A stretch of DNA of 34,570 nucleotides from a virus. The notes below the pieces were generated by a model. It did no database searches. It was given only the letters and a program-made list of their open reading frames with translations, and was not told the DNA's origin. This document shows, in pieces, positions 1 through 8,336 of the stretch. Position numbers and translations under genes: made by a program. Within the stretch, counting starts at the first letter, position 1; each line of letters starts with the position of its first letter. The DNA is taken from the IMG/VR virus record IMGVR_UViG_3300048033_000376, positions 1-34,570 of that record; one strand, written 5' to 3'.

Positions 1-613
1 CAAAAGCGTAAACATTTCTGGCGCTACTGTAGACACTTGGAACAGCACAAATGGATCGGGCATCAATCTCCTTTTCTCTCTTGGGCAGGGAACAACTTAC
101 GCCACAAGCACTGTAGGATCATGGACGTCTGGGAACTTTCATAGCTTAACTACAGAAACAGACTTAATAGCAACTGCATCTGCCACATGGCAAATCACAG
201 GCGTCCAACTCGAAGTAGGCGACACCGCCACCCCCTTCGAACATAGGTCGTATGGGGACGAGCTTGCTAGGTGCCAGAGGTATTATGAAGTGCTTGCAGA
301 AGGCGTCAACGCCTCTAGTGGTTCAGGACACCTTTTAGGCAACATCACACAATACAACAGCACTCTCGCTATCGGTATAGTTCCTTACAAGGTTACTAAA
401 CGGGCACTTCCAACAGGTATTGTTGCTGGCGGTAATGGTTTTCGTGTTTTTTCAGGCGGAAGTTACCAAACATCCTCTAGCGTTGTTGTTGATGGCGACA
501 CAAGCATAACAAAAGCAAGAATAGATATCACAGTAACTGGAACAGCGGGTTTTGCTACATGGGTTCGAGGCCAAGCTAGTACTTGCCTTATAGCTGTAGA
601 TGCGGAGTTATAA
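1..613 (+). CDS. Tail fibre, C-terminal part (5' end outside window)
   Basis: The gene is open from the first base; the first whole codon is at position 2 and the stop is TAA at 611-613. The visible 203 residues are the end of a receptor-binding fibre: a carbohydrate-binding-like beta domain, the junction ITGVQLEVG...TPFEHRSYGDELARCQRYY common in marine phage fibres, then a variable tip of about 110 residues ending DAEL. It is a paralogue or allele of the fibre at 32737-33885. Bases 1-127 equal 33270-33396, similarity falls across the next 170 bases, and the tips are then unrelated apart from the final DAEL. The phase agrees with joining 32737-33269 directly to base 1, giving 381 residues. 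Role inferred from family style: host-surface recognition. The short ATG-started frame at 290 lies inside this gene. Confidence 0.8.
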   Translation, partial: KSVNISGATVDTWNSTNGSGINLLFSLGQGTTYATSTVGSWTSGNFHSLTTETDLIATASATWQITGVQLEVGDTATPFEHRSYGDELARCQRYYEVLAEGVNASSGSGHLLGNITQYNSTLAIGIVPYKVTKRALPTGIVAGGNGFRVFSGGSYQTSSSVVVDGDTSITKARIDITVTGTAGFATWVRGQASTCLIAVDAEL

Positions 614-615
614 TC

Positions 616-798
616 ATGGATAATATGAACATCATATCGGCACAGTACACTGTAGATTTTGACGGCAACAACTCTGGCATCCGTGCCACCATCGACGGTC
701 AGGAGTTGTCAGTCCCCCTCGACCCAGCTAATCGCCACTACGCAGAGATCATGCGGCAGGTCGAGGCTGGAACGCTAACCATCTTGGATGCTGACTAG
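616..798 (+). CDS. Small fibre-associated protein (short DPANRHY family member)
   Basis: This 60-residue protein starts at ATG 616, two bases after the fibre stop, with GGAG at 604-607 as a likely ribosome site. It begins MDNMNIISAQYTVDF and carries the motif VPLDPANRHYAEIM. Nearly the same motif (IPLDPANRHYQEVL) occurs near the start of the much longer protein at 33887-34417, also directly after a fibre gene. Both look like one family of fibre-linked proteins, perhaps assembly chaperones or cap proteins matched to the fibre tip; that role is inferred from position only. This copy lacks the long acidic C-terminal extension. It is the last gene before the terminator at 821-843. Confidence 0.7.
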   Translation: MDNMNIISAQYTVDFDGNNSGIRATIDGQELSVPLDPANRHYAEIMRQVEAGTLTILDAD

Positions 799-820
799 AT
801 CGAGCCACAAGTAAGCATTG

Positions 821-843
821 GGCCAGCCGCGTGCTGGCCTTTT
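821..843 (+). terminator. Rho-independent terminator after fibre module
   Basis: Perfect 7-bp stem GGCCAGC/GCTGGCC (821-827 with 833-839), 5-base loop, then TTTT. It sits 22 bases after the stop of the small cap protein and separates the fibre module from the structural operon that starts at 899. Confidence 0.85.
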
Positions 844-870
844 GCGTATTAAAGTCAATGGTGCTATATT
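842..870 (+). promoter_or_regulatory. Possible extended -10 promoter for structural operon
   Basis: TTGCGT (842-847), a 17-base spacer and TATATT (865-870) preceded by TG at 862-863, in the 55 bases between the terminator and the ATG at 899. Similar TG-N-TATAWW sites lie before 5094 and 27979. The -35 match is weak, so this rests on position and on the shared -10 form. Confidence 0.4.
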
Positions 871-898
871 GCAGCTAACTTAGTATAATGAGGCGACG

Positions 899-3800
899 AT
901 GGCTCTGATTGATCTGAACATTCCGGCTGGCGTTTACCGAAACGGCACTGACCTGCAATCAAAGGGCCGCTGGAGAGACGCAAACCTCGTCCGCTGGCAT
1001 GATGGCGTTATGCGCCCTATAGGTGGATGGCGTACACGATCCTCAGACCAAGCCTCCGCACCACTACGCGGTATGCTGTCTTGGGTTGATAACGGCAACA
1101 ACGCCCACGTCGCATCTGGCAGCTTTGACCGCCTATACGCTTGGAGCGCCGCAGGGTTTATCCAAGACATTACGCCAAGCAACCTCACAGTTGGCCGCAT
1201 TGATGCGGATGCCTTTACAGGCTTCGGCGGCGGCTTCTTCGGCACATCCACATTCGGCACCGTCCGCCCCTTCACATCTCGCGTGCAGCCAGCAACAAGT
1301 TGGAACCTGCAACCGTGGGGCGAATACCTGATCGCCATGAACTCCGATGACGGCAAGATATACGAGTGGGACTTGGGCACTACGCTTGGCGACGAGCTTG
1401 TCCTGACGCCCGACTTTGCCTCAGACACAAACTGGACGAAGGGTAACGGCGGCGCAGGCGGCTCCAACTGGTCCATTGCTGGCGGGATCGCTAAATACGC
1501 TCACCTCATTGAGACCTTTGACGGCGGCGACGATGCTATCGCTGACCCCGCGACTGACACCATCACGATCACTGGCCACGGCCTAGCTGACGGCGATGAG
1601 GTTATCTACAGCGTCCCTGCCGCCCCTGCCACGGCCATCAGCGGCCTGACAGACGGCAACACATATTACATCATCTCGGCCACGGCCAACACGTTCCAGC
1701 TATCTGCCACCTCTGGCGGCGCGGCTGTAAACTTAACGCCAAGCAACTCGCTGACATTTGACGGCGATGACCCAGCGGTTGTGAATACTGCGGCGAATAA
1801 GATCGTCGAGGCCAACACGTTCAGCACTGGCGATTACGTTGAGTATGATAACGGCGGCGGCGTAGACATCGGCGGGCTGACCAACGGTGCAAACTACTAC
1901 ATCATTGCTGCAACTGCATCCGAGTTCCAACTGTCGCTGACATCGGGCGGTGCGGCTATCGACCTGACCCCTGACAACGCTGTCTTGTTTGACGGTGATG
2001 ACGTTGCAGTTGTGGACGTAGCCAGCGATAAAATTCTTGTAGCCAACACATTCGCAGACGGTGACGAGCTTACCTATGACAACGGCGGCGGCGTTGATAT
2101 TGGCGGCCTGACCACTGGCACGAACTACTTTGTTATTAACGCAACAGCCACAGAGTTTCAGCTATCGGCAACTTCTGGCGGTGCTGCGATCACTCTCACA
2201 GCAAACAACTCGGTCACATTTGATGGCGACGATGCGACTGTCGTTGACGTTGCGACTGACACAATCATCCAAGCGAACACGTTCACTTCCGGCGACCTTG
2301 TGACGTATAGCGCTGGCGGCGGTGTGGCTATCGGCGGCCTAACAGATGGTGCCAACTACTTCATTGTCAGCGCCACGGCGACCGACTTCCAACTGTCACT
2401 GACTTCTGGCGGCGCGGCAGTTACCCTCACTGCAAACAACTCTGTCACAGTAGACGCTACCGACGCGGCAGTGGTGGACGTTGCTACAGATGTTATAACA
2501 ATCGCCAACACGTTTGCTGACGGCGAGATCGTGACATACGACAACGGCGGCGGCACTGACATTGCTGGCTTGGTCAACGGCACGGATTACTACATCATCA
2601 ACGCCTCTGCGACTGACTTCCAAGTGTCTGCAACGTCTGGCGGCGCTGCTGTCGATCTTACTGCGCTGGGCACAGGTACAGCCCATGTGTTCCGCCAAGA
2701 CATCGGCTCATCGCATGAGGTTCGTGCAGACATTGGGTCGGCACACACGCTAGATCAGGACATCGGATCGGCTCACTTGTTCCGCGTAGACGCTGGCACT
2801 GGCCACGAGTTGTCACGCCAGAACTACGGCAACCTTGAGCAAGTTGTGGACGGCCTTAACAGCACGATCTACTTCGACGCCACTGACGCGACCGTGGTTG
2901 ACTTTGCCAATGACAAGTTTGTGATTACCTCTGATTTGGTTGAGGACGAGCAGGTAATCTACAACGTAGATGGCGGCACAGCCGTTGGTGGGCTGACAGA
3001 CGGCGCGACTTACTTTGTGGTGAACCGCACTGCAACGACATTCCAGTTGGCCCTCACTGCGGGCGGCACGCCCATCACGCTGACAGGCGTTGGTGTCGGC
3101 ACTACGCATGACTTCCGCAACACGCTGACAGATCGCGACACGCACGCCCTTCTGGTTACTCTGACCGACCCTGACGATGATAGCGACCCCGCAACGGTGC
3201 CGTCTGTTTCCGTACTGGTAACAACTACGGCCACGTCTACCGTGCTTGTGGATGAGGAGTTGGCCTTCGGTGAGAACCGCTTCCACTTCGACACGCTTGA
3301 GGATGAGGTTACGGTTGAGATCATCCCCGCAGCATTTGACACGCCCAACTTTGAGATTGATGACGTGAGCCTGCGGGTGACGCCTACCGCTGACCTTATT
3401 GAAGAAGCACCAATCGACAACCTTGGCATCGTTGTTACCGAGGAGCGCTTCCTGTTTGCTCTCGGCGCTGGCGGCAACCCTCGTAAGGTCCAGTGGTGTG
3501 ATCGCGAGGACAATACGCAGTGGACGCCCGCAACGACCAACGAGGCTGGCGATCTTGAGCTAAACACGTCTGGTCAGCTTATGGCTGGTTGCAATGTACG
3601 CGGCCAAACGCTGCTCCTGACCACCAGAGACGCCCATGTGGCGACATACGTCGGCCCGCCTTACGTTTACGGGATTGAGCGGGTAGGTACGTCCTGTGGG
3701 CTTGCTGCGCCGCAGGCTTACTCTGTTGTGGATGCTGGCTGCTTCTGGATGGGCGTCAACTCATTCTACTCTTACACGGGCAGCCAAGCACAAGAGTTGC

Positions 3801-4378
3801 AAAGCGAAATCTCTGACTACATTTTCAACGACATCAACCGCGCGCAGATCAGCAAGGTGTTTGCGGTGTCCAACAGTATGTTTGGCGAAATCTGGTGGTT
3901 CTACCCAAGTGCAGGATCGCTTGAGAATGACCGCTACGTCACGTTCAACTACATTGAGAACACTTGGAATATCGGTGAGCTTTCCCGCACCGCTGGCGTT
4001 GACCGTGGCGCGTTCCCACTGCCGCAAATGGCTGACCCATCTGACTTCAAGATTTACGAGCATGAAGTTGGGTTTAACTACGACAGCCTTATCCCGTTTG
4101 CTGAAACTGGCCCGCTCATGATCGGCGCTGGCGACACTGTTGCGTCCGTCGTGGAGATGATCCCTGACGAGAAAACGCAGGGCGACGTTGAGGCGACGTT
4201 TAAGACGCGCTTCTATCCCAATGGGACCGAGCGCAGCTATGGACCATATGACATGGCCAATCCGACCTCACTGCGCTTCACTGGCCGTCAGGTGCGTATG
4301 CGGGTCTCAGGCGTTGAGTTTGGCGATTGGCGTGTCGGGGTAAACCGCCTTGACGTTATAAGCGGTGGCCGTAGATGA
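899..4378 (+). CDS. Tail hub / nozzle protein (P22 gp10-like) with large tandem-repeat insertion
   Basis: This 1159-residue protein starts at ATG 899 behind GAGGCG. Its N-terminus (residues 1-160, with RWRDANLVRW, GGWRTRSSD, WGEYLIAMNSDDGKIYEW) and C-terminus (about 810-1159, with NPRKVQWCDRED, FWMGVNSFYSYTG, IWWFYPS, YVTFNYIENTWNIG) are the halves of a phage-stabilisation or nozzle-type beta-propeller, which forms the lower tail of short-tailed phages. P22 gp10 is about 470 residues, so this protein is more than twice that size. The extra length is an insertion between the halves: five adjacent repeats of 77-80 residues (208-598), four ten-residue repeats, then a sixth diverged long repeat (660-739). 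The inserted region probably projects outward as decoration or a host-contact arm; that is inference. It ends with an ATGA overlap with the next gene. Confidence 0.75.
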   Translation: MALIDLNIPAGVYRNGTDLQSKGRWRDANLVRWHDGVMRPIGGWRTRSSDQASAPLRGMLSWVDNGNNAHVASGSFDRLYAWSAAGFIQDITPSNLTVGRIDADAFTGFGGGFFGTSTFGTVRPFTSRVQPATSWNLQPWGEYLIAMNSDDGKIYEWDLGTTLGDELVLTPDFASDTNWTKGNGGAGGSNWSIAGGIAKYAHLIETFDGGDDAIADPATDTITITGHGLADGDEVIYSVPAAPATAISGLTDGNTYYIISATANTFQLSATSGGAAVNLTPSNSLTFDGDDPAVVNTAANKIVEANTFSTGDYVEYDNGGGVDIGGLTNGANYYIIAATASEFQLSLTSGGAAIDLTPDNAVLFDGDDVAVVDVASDKILVANTFADGDELTYDNGGGVDIGGLTTGTNYFVINATATEFQLSATSGGAAITLTANNSVTFDGDDATVVDVATDTIIQANTFTSGDLVTYSAGGGVAIGGLTDGANYFIVSATATDFQLSLTSGGAAVTLTANNSVTVDATDAAVVDVATDVITIANTFADGEIVTYDNGGGTDIAGLVNGTDYYIINASATDFQVSATSGGAAVDLTALGTGTAHVFRQDIGSSHEVRADIGSAHTLDQDIGSAHLFRVDAGTGHELSRQNYGNLEQVVDGLNSTIYFDATDATVVDFANDKFVITSDLVEDEQVIYNVDGGTAVGGLTDGATYFVVNRTATTFQLALTAGGTPITLTGVGVGTTHDFRNTLTDRDTHALLVTLTDPDDDSDPATVPSVSVLVTTTATSTVLVDEELAFGENRFHFDTLEDEVTVEIIPAAFDTPNFEIDDVSLRVTPTADLIEEAPIDNLGIVVTEERFLFALGAGGNPRKVQWCDREDNTQWTPATTNEAGDLELNTSGQLMAGCNVRGQTLLLTTRDAHVATYVGPPYVYGIERVGTSCGLAAPQAYSVVDAGCFWMGVNSFYSYTGSQAQELQSEISDYIFNDINRAQISKVFAVSNSMFGEIWWFYPSAGSLENDRYVTFNYIENTWNIGELSRTAGVDRGAFPLPQMADPSDFKIYEHEVGFNYDSLIPFAETGPLMIGAGDTVASVVEMIPDEKTQGDVEATFKTRFYPNGTERSYGPYDMANPTSLRFTGRQVRMRVSGVEFGDWRVGVNRLDVISGGRR
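1520..2692 (+). repeat. Five tandem 77-80-residue coding repeats in nozzle gene
   Basis: Units start at 1520 (80 codons), 1760, 1991 and 2222 (77 codons each) and 2453 (80 codons). Each runs from a DGDD/DATD start through an ANTF...GD region, GGG..IGGLT.G..Y, and ..ATA..FQLS.TSGGAA..LT. The three central units are exactly 231 bases apart with no indel. A sixth, diverged unit lies at 2876-3115. Confidence 0.9.
2693..2812 (+). repeat. Four tandem 10-residue repeats in nozzle gene
   Basis: Four consecutive 30-base units encode RQDIGSSHEV, RADIGSAHTL, DQDIGSAHLF and RVDAGTGHEL. They lie between the fifth and sixth long repeats, and the DIGS.H core keeps an exact 10-residue period. Confidence 0.85.
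2876..3115 (+). repeat. Sixth, diverged copy of the nozzle long repeat
   Basis: Eighty codons from DATDATVVDF to THDFR keep the GGLTDGATYFVVN and TFQLALTAGG cores of the upstream tandem units. The copy is separated from them by the ten-residue repeats and a linker of about 21 residues. Confidence 0.75.
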
Positions 4379-5037
4379 CACTGCAAAACAGGCCACCAGA
4401 ACCATTCGGTGAGGATTGGAAAACGTGGGCGCGGCGGATGATGCAGTATCTCTCGCAGGTACGCATCCCGCTGGTTCAGCAGACGGGCGACGAGAGCGCC
4501 GCTGACGATGGCCAGTTGATGTGGGATCGTGAAGGGCCGTACCCCGTTGTGAGTTTGGATGGTGAGTGGCGACAGCTTGTCATTGCAAACGGCTACGCAT
4601 TCTTTGGCCAAGACGCCGACATCACGGCGGCGGCAGCAAACACGGCGTACTCCATTACATTTGACGCTCCCGCAATGTCATCTGGCATTACGCAAGGCAC
4701 ACCGGCAAGTCGCATTACTTTTGAGGAGGGCGGCGTTTACCTGCTGGCGTTCTCAGCGCAGATCACGTCCACGTCATCCAGCACGGTTGCCTTCCGCTTC
4801 TGGCCTCGGATTAACGGTGTAGACGCTGATGGCAGTACCATTGTGGCGAACCTTCACCAGAACGATGCGACAACGGTTGTATCGCGGACTGCGGTATTCC
4901 AAGTAAGCGCTGGCGACTACCTTGAGGTTATGTGGGCTGTGGACAGCACTTCTGGCTATTTGCACGCCACGGCTGCAACGGCATATGCGCCGAGCGCACC
5001 GTCCGCGTCGCTGTCGGTAACACGGATTAGGGCATAG
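4375..5037 (+). CDS. Fibre/decoration protein with C1q/TNF-like jelly-roll
   Basis: This 220-residue protein overlaps the nozzle stop by ATGA, so translation is probably coupled. Residues 1-70 are a linker with PPEPFGEDWKTWARRM and WDREGPYPVVSLDGEW. The rest reads as a C1q/TNF-like jelly-roll: EGGVYLLAFSAQI, VAFRFWPRING, then VSAGDYLEVMWAVDS and a final SLSVTRIRA strand. Such domains are usual in trimeric phage fibres and head decorations that bind surface sugars or proteins. The position after the nozzle suggests it attaches to the tail. The fold is assigned from strand pattern only. Confidence 0.6.
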   Translation: MTLQNRPPEPFGEDWKTWARRMMQYLSQVRIPLVQQTGDESAADDGQLMWDREGPYPVVSLDGEWRQLVIANGYAFFGQDADITAAAANTAYSITFDAPAMSSGITQGTPASRITFEEGGVYLLAFSAQITSTSSSTVAFRFWPRINGVDADGSTIVANLHQNDATTVVSRTAVFQVSAGDYLEVMWAVDSTSGYLHATAATAYAPSAPSASLSVTRIRA

Positions 5038-5039
5038 GG

Positions 5040-5068
5040 GTGTCAAGGCACACGAAATATGCTATAAA
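5040..5068 (+). promoter_or_regulatory. Possible extended -10 promoter
   Basis: GTGTCA (5040-5045), a 17-base spacer and TATAAA (5063-5068) with TG at 5060-5061, in the 56-base gap before the ATG at 5094. It has the same form as the site at 842-870. Confidence 0.4.
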
Positions 5069-5093
5069 GCACTAAGAGTTTTGGAGAAAAACA

Positions 5094-6248
5094 ATGGGCG
5101 TTTTTGATTTCTTATTTGGTGAACCGGGTCAGTCAGGCCAGCTTGATCCGCAAACCCAAGCTGCACGCGACTTCTTGATGAACCAAATGTTGATGCAATA
5201 CAGCGCTGGGCCTGTAAATGTTCCGCGTTATCAGGCTGTTGCTCCATCTGGCACGTATAGCGGCACAAATTCGCTACTCGCATCTCTGGGTTTGGAGACT
5301 GTTGAGCCACCTTCTATGCCAACAACGAATGTCGGCGGCATGGAGGTTTACACGTCTGAGCCAATCCAAACTGACATCGAGGCTTCTTACGCTGAAAAAT
5401 ACCCCGGTCAGTATGATTATCTGCGGTCATTTTATATGGACCCAGCAACAGGGCAGTTTGGCTCCCGCTCTTACGGCTATGCAAATCCAATGATGAACGC
5501 CTTGGCAGCTTCGGCTGGCGGCGGCGGCGGTGGCGGCGGTGGTGGGTCGGCTCCTGTCGGCGGTGGAGGCTACAACACGTCCACCACATCTATTAACACA
5601 CCTCTAAGCTACTTGCCCGGCGGCGTTAATGATCCATTCCTGACAAGCGCTCCAAGCCAAGCTATCGCAAGCCTTTCTACGCCTAGCGGGATGAGCCGAA
5701 ATAACGACGGCTCTTATTCCCGCTCTGGTTCGGCAGCCCCGACCACTTCAATCCGGCCAGTTGCTAGACCTGCCCCCAAGGAAGACCTGCCCGGCAACGT
5801 AGTGACCCGCGCCCTAAACATCGGTGCAGGTAAGAAGGACACCAGCAGGGAAAGTGGCTATGCAGGCGATAAAGATGACGGCACAGTCATGTGTACTGCC
5901 TACTGCGAGATGGGCTACCTTCCTAAAGCTATCTGGGCGCTTGACCGTCGATACGGCGTTAAGATGTATCGTGAAGACCCAACATTGATTGAAGGCTACC
6001 ATATGTGGGGCGTCCCTGTTGCGAACTATCTACGCAAGCAGACATTCGGTGCCAAAGTTTTGCGCGCCGTTATGTGGCCAATCGTTAAAGCATGGGCCGA
6101 GGAAATGGCTCACAATATGAAACCAGATGACTACGCTCCAAACTACTTCGGCAAGCTGATTAAGTTTGTTGGTGAACCGTTTAGTCGTATGTGCGGCAAG
6201 TTTAAGAAAGTGTCGCTTAAATTCAAAAGCAGCGAGGCCAAGGCATGA
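5094..6248 (+). CDS. Virion/ejection-type protein with Gly-rich linker and conserved C-terminal domain
   Basis: This 384-residue protein starts at ATG 5094 with GGAG about 9 bases upstream (TTTTGGAGAAAAACA). Residues 1-60 (MGVFDFLFGEPG...) and 90-135 are followed by ten consecutive glycines (142-151) and a Ser/Pro/Gly-rich linker to about 250. The C-terminal block (about 264-345: VMCTAYCEMGYLPKAIWALD, GYHMWGVPVANYL, MWPIVKAWAEEMAHNM) is well ordered and resembles a domain common in marine podovirus internal or structural proteins. It is basic near its end. Function is not established. Its position at the start of the ejection-protein run suggests a minor virion protein. It overlaps the next gene by 4 bases. 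Confidence 0.6.
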   Translation: MGVFDFLFGEPGQSGQLDPQTQAARDFLMNQMLMQYSAGPVNVPRYQAVAPSGTYSGTNSLLASLGLETVEPPSMPTTNVGGMEVYTSEPIQTDIEASYAEKYPGQYDYLRSFYMDPATGQFGSRSYGYANPMMNALAASAGGGGGGGGGGSAPVGGGGYNTSTTSINTPLSYLPGGVNDPFLTSAPSQAIASLSTPSGMSRNNDGSYSRSGSAAPTTSIRPVARPAPKEDLPGNVVTRALNIGAGKKDTSRESGYAGDKDDGTVMCTAYCEMGYLPKAIWALDRRYGVKMYREDPTLIEGYHMWGVPVANYLRKQTFGAKVLRAVMWPIVKAWAEEMAHNMKPDDYAPNYFGKLIKFVGEPFSRMCGKFKKVSLKFKSSEAKA

Positions 6249-6853
6249 TTGGTTCAAACATTTTCCAGCAGGTGCAGCAATACCAGCAACAGGCTGGTGA
6301 CATCTACGGCAATATGGCTGCTGGCGGCGGTGCCATGACCCCGTATATGAACCCGTATACACAGCAGGTCATTGAGCGTAGCGAGCAAGACATTGCACGG
6401 CAGCGCGAGCAAGCGCTTAACCAGCTAGGCGCACAAGCAACTCGTTCGGGCGCGTTTGGCGGTTCACGTCATGGCATTGCAGAAGGCGAAACATACGGTC
6501 AATACGGTCGTATGGCTGGCGATATGGCTGCGCAACAGCGCCAACAAGCATACCAGCAGGGCTTGCAGACTGCTCAAAATGTTGCGTCTGGCTACTCAGG
6601 TCTAGGCAGTCAGATGTTTGGTCAGGGTATGCGTGGCGTTGGCGCTCAAATGGTTGCGTCTGAATTGGCGCAGGGTGAGCAGCAAGCGCTTTTAGATGCG
6701 GCTTACAATCAGACCCTAGCAAATCTGGGCTATCCGGGTCAGGCCTTGCAAACTGGCGTTGGCGTTCTTGGCGGCCTTCCAAGCCAAACTATGAACACGG
6801 CTGGCAGGCCCGGCCTCTTAGGTGTCTTAGGCGGCATCGGCGGAATTTTCTAG
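6245..6853 (+). CDS. Probable internal virion (ejection) protein, Gln/Gly-rich
   Basis: This 202-residue protein starts at the ATG overlapping the previous stop. It is rich in Gln, Ala and Gly and mostly helical. It carries the pattern MNPYTQQVIERSEQDIARQ followed by LNQLGAQATRSGAFGGSRHG, recurrent in internal or ejection proteins of marine short-tailed phages. The C-terminus is hydrophobic and glycine-rich (GLLGVLGGIGGIF), which could help membrane insertion during DNA ejection. The neighbours (SleB hydrolase, second ejection protein, portal) fit this role. Assignment is by motif and synteny. Confidence 0.55.
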   Translation: MIGSNIFQQVQQYQQQAGDIYGNMAAGGGAMTPYMNPYTQQVIERSEQDIARQREQALNQLGAQATRSGAFGGSRHGIAEGETYGQYGRMAGDMAAQQRQQAYQQGLQTAQNVASGYSGLGSQMFGQGMRGVGAQMVASELAQGEQQALLDAAYNQTLANLGYPGQALQTGVGVLGGLPSQTMNTAGRPGLLGVLGGIGGIF

Positions 6854-6864
6854 GTATATAGAAT

Positions 6865-8334
6865 ATGAACCTAAATGACCGAGAACTATTAGCGCGCACA
6901 CTGCAAGCCGAGGCTGGAAATCAGGGCTTAGGCGGCATGATTGCGGCTGGCTCGGTTATTATGAACCGCGTTGGTGGTGGTTATGGCTCTAATGTTCGTG
7001 ATGTTATTCTAGCGCCCGGTCAATTCTCTGCTTGGAACAGCCTCACTGGATACGCTGGCGGCGAGCAGGGTCAGAATATGGACTTCACGCCTAGTGCGGA
7101 GGCCTACAAAGCGGCTGACACGCTACTTTCTGGGCAGTACGAAGACATCACTGGTGGCGCAACGCACTACTACAATCCTGCCATTTCTCAGCCTTCTTGG
7201 GGTCAGGGCGGTAATTGGAAACGAATTGGCGATCACGTTTTCGGCAAGGCCGATGCGGGCAGACAAAAAGGAACGCAGGCAATGAACCGACAGCAGCCTT
7301 CGGCGCAGCAAATGCAGCAAATGCAGCAACAACCCCAGCAGGGCGGTTTGATGGGTTTCCTACGCAACCCGCGCACCCGTGAGGCTTTGCTTTCCATGGA
7401 TCAATCTGGGATGTTTGAAGGGCTTCGCCAGCGTGCTACTGCTGATGTTCAAGTGCAACAAGAGCAAGAGGCTCTGGCGGCAGAAGAAGCTAAGGCCCAG
7501 AAGCAACGCTCCGCTGCATTGCAGCAGCAGCAGCAAGTAACAAACCGCACTATGCAGGTTCTTGCGCAACGTGCTGAAGCTGGTGATGCGCTTGCAGGTC
7601 AAGTTCTTGCGGCCATTCAAAGTGGTGCGATGGACCCTGCCGCTGGCATGAAATTGTATCTTGAACAATCTACCAAAGCACCAAAAGAAACTTTCACTTC
7701 TGTTAGCGGTGCCCAGCTAAACGAGCAACGCGGAACAAATCTTGACCCTGAGAAAATGTATAATGTTTCGAGTAGCGGCAAGATCACCCAAGTCGGCGGT
7801 GGTGGAGTTACGATCGAGGGTGACCCGGGCGTTGATGAGTTTGCAAAGCAGGACGCCAAGACCCTATCAGAAACATTCTCAACGGGTGTTACGGCTTCAA
7901 GCAATTTGAACAAGATTAATCGCTTGGCGAGCTTGCTGGGAAATATTGAGACCGGCAGCGCGGCTAACTTAAAACTTATTGCTGGTAGGTTCGGCATTGA
8001 AACCGAAGGTCTCGATGAAATCCAAGCGGTTGATGCGTTGATTAGCCAGCTTGTTCCGGCTCAAAGGCCAGCGGGTTCTGGTCCAATGTCAGATGAAGAC
8101 TTAAAGTTATTTAAGCAGTCATTGCCTCAGATTATCAATCAGCCGGGCGGTAACAAAATTATCGTTGAGACGTTGCGTGGGATTGCCCAGTACGACGCCA
8201 TGGGCGCCCAAATCGTTCAAAGGTATAGAACAGGCGAAATAAGCGAGGCACAAGCGTTCCAGCAGTTAATGGATCGTCCAGACCCGTTTGGGGCGCAGAT
8301 TGATGCTTCTACCTATCTTCCAACGGGGCAATAG
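6865..8334 (+). CDS. Ejection protein with N-terminal SleB-type cell-wall hydrolase domain
   Basis: Of the 489 residues, 1-130 match the SleB/hydrolase_2 pattern: LLARTLQAEAGNQG with the likely catalytic Glu16, GMIAAGSVIMNRV, VILAPGQFSAW, then GATHYYNP (98-105) and IGDHVFG (121-127). This family cuts peptidoglycan. The rest is a Gln-rich, mostly helical region (about 135-260) and a C-terminal helical domain, so the enzyme is joined to a structural protein. I infer it is ejected at infection and locally opens the cell wall; the late endolysin is the separate amidase at 15626. The Shine-Dalgarno is poor (TAGGTATATAGAAT). The next gene begins 2 bases after the stop. Confidence 0.7.
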   Translation: MNLNDRELLARTLQAEAGNQGLGGMIAAGSVIMNRVGGGYGSNVRDVILAPGQFSAWNSLTGYAGGEQGQNMDFTPSAEAYKAADTLLSGQYEDITGGATHYYNPAISQPSWGQGGNWKRIGDHVFGKADAGRQKGTQAMNRQQPSAQQMQQMQQQPQQGGLMGFLRNPRTREALLSMDQSGMFEGLRQRATADVQVQQEQEALAAEEAKAQKQRSAALQQQQQVTNRTMQVLAQRAEAGDALAGQVLAAIQSGAMDPAAGMKLYLEQSTKAPKETFTSVSGAQLNEQRGTNLDPEKMYNVSSSGKITQVGGGGVTIEGDPGVDEFAKQDAKTLSETFSTGVTASSNLNKINRLASLLGNIETGSAANLKLIAGRFGIETEGLDEIQAVDALISQLVPAQRPAGSGPMSDEDLKLFKQSLPQIINQPGGNKIIVETLRGIAQYDAMGAQIVQRYRTGEISEAQAFQQLMDRPDPFGAQIDASTYLPTGQ

Positions 8335-8336
8335 TT

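Noticed and set aside
934-1476. Long minus-strand frame of 180 codons under the nozzle gene
   Set aside because: It is a mirror of the plus-strand codon pattern, has no ribosome site and no plausible domain. The same applies to frames at 3010-3567 and 12340-12936.
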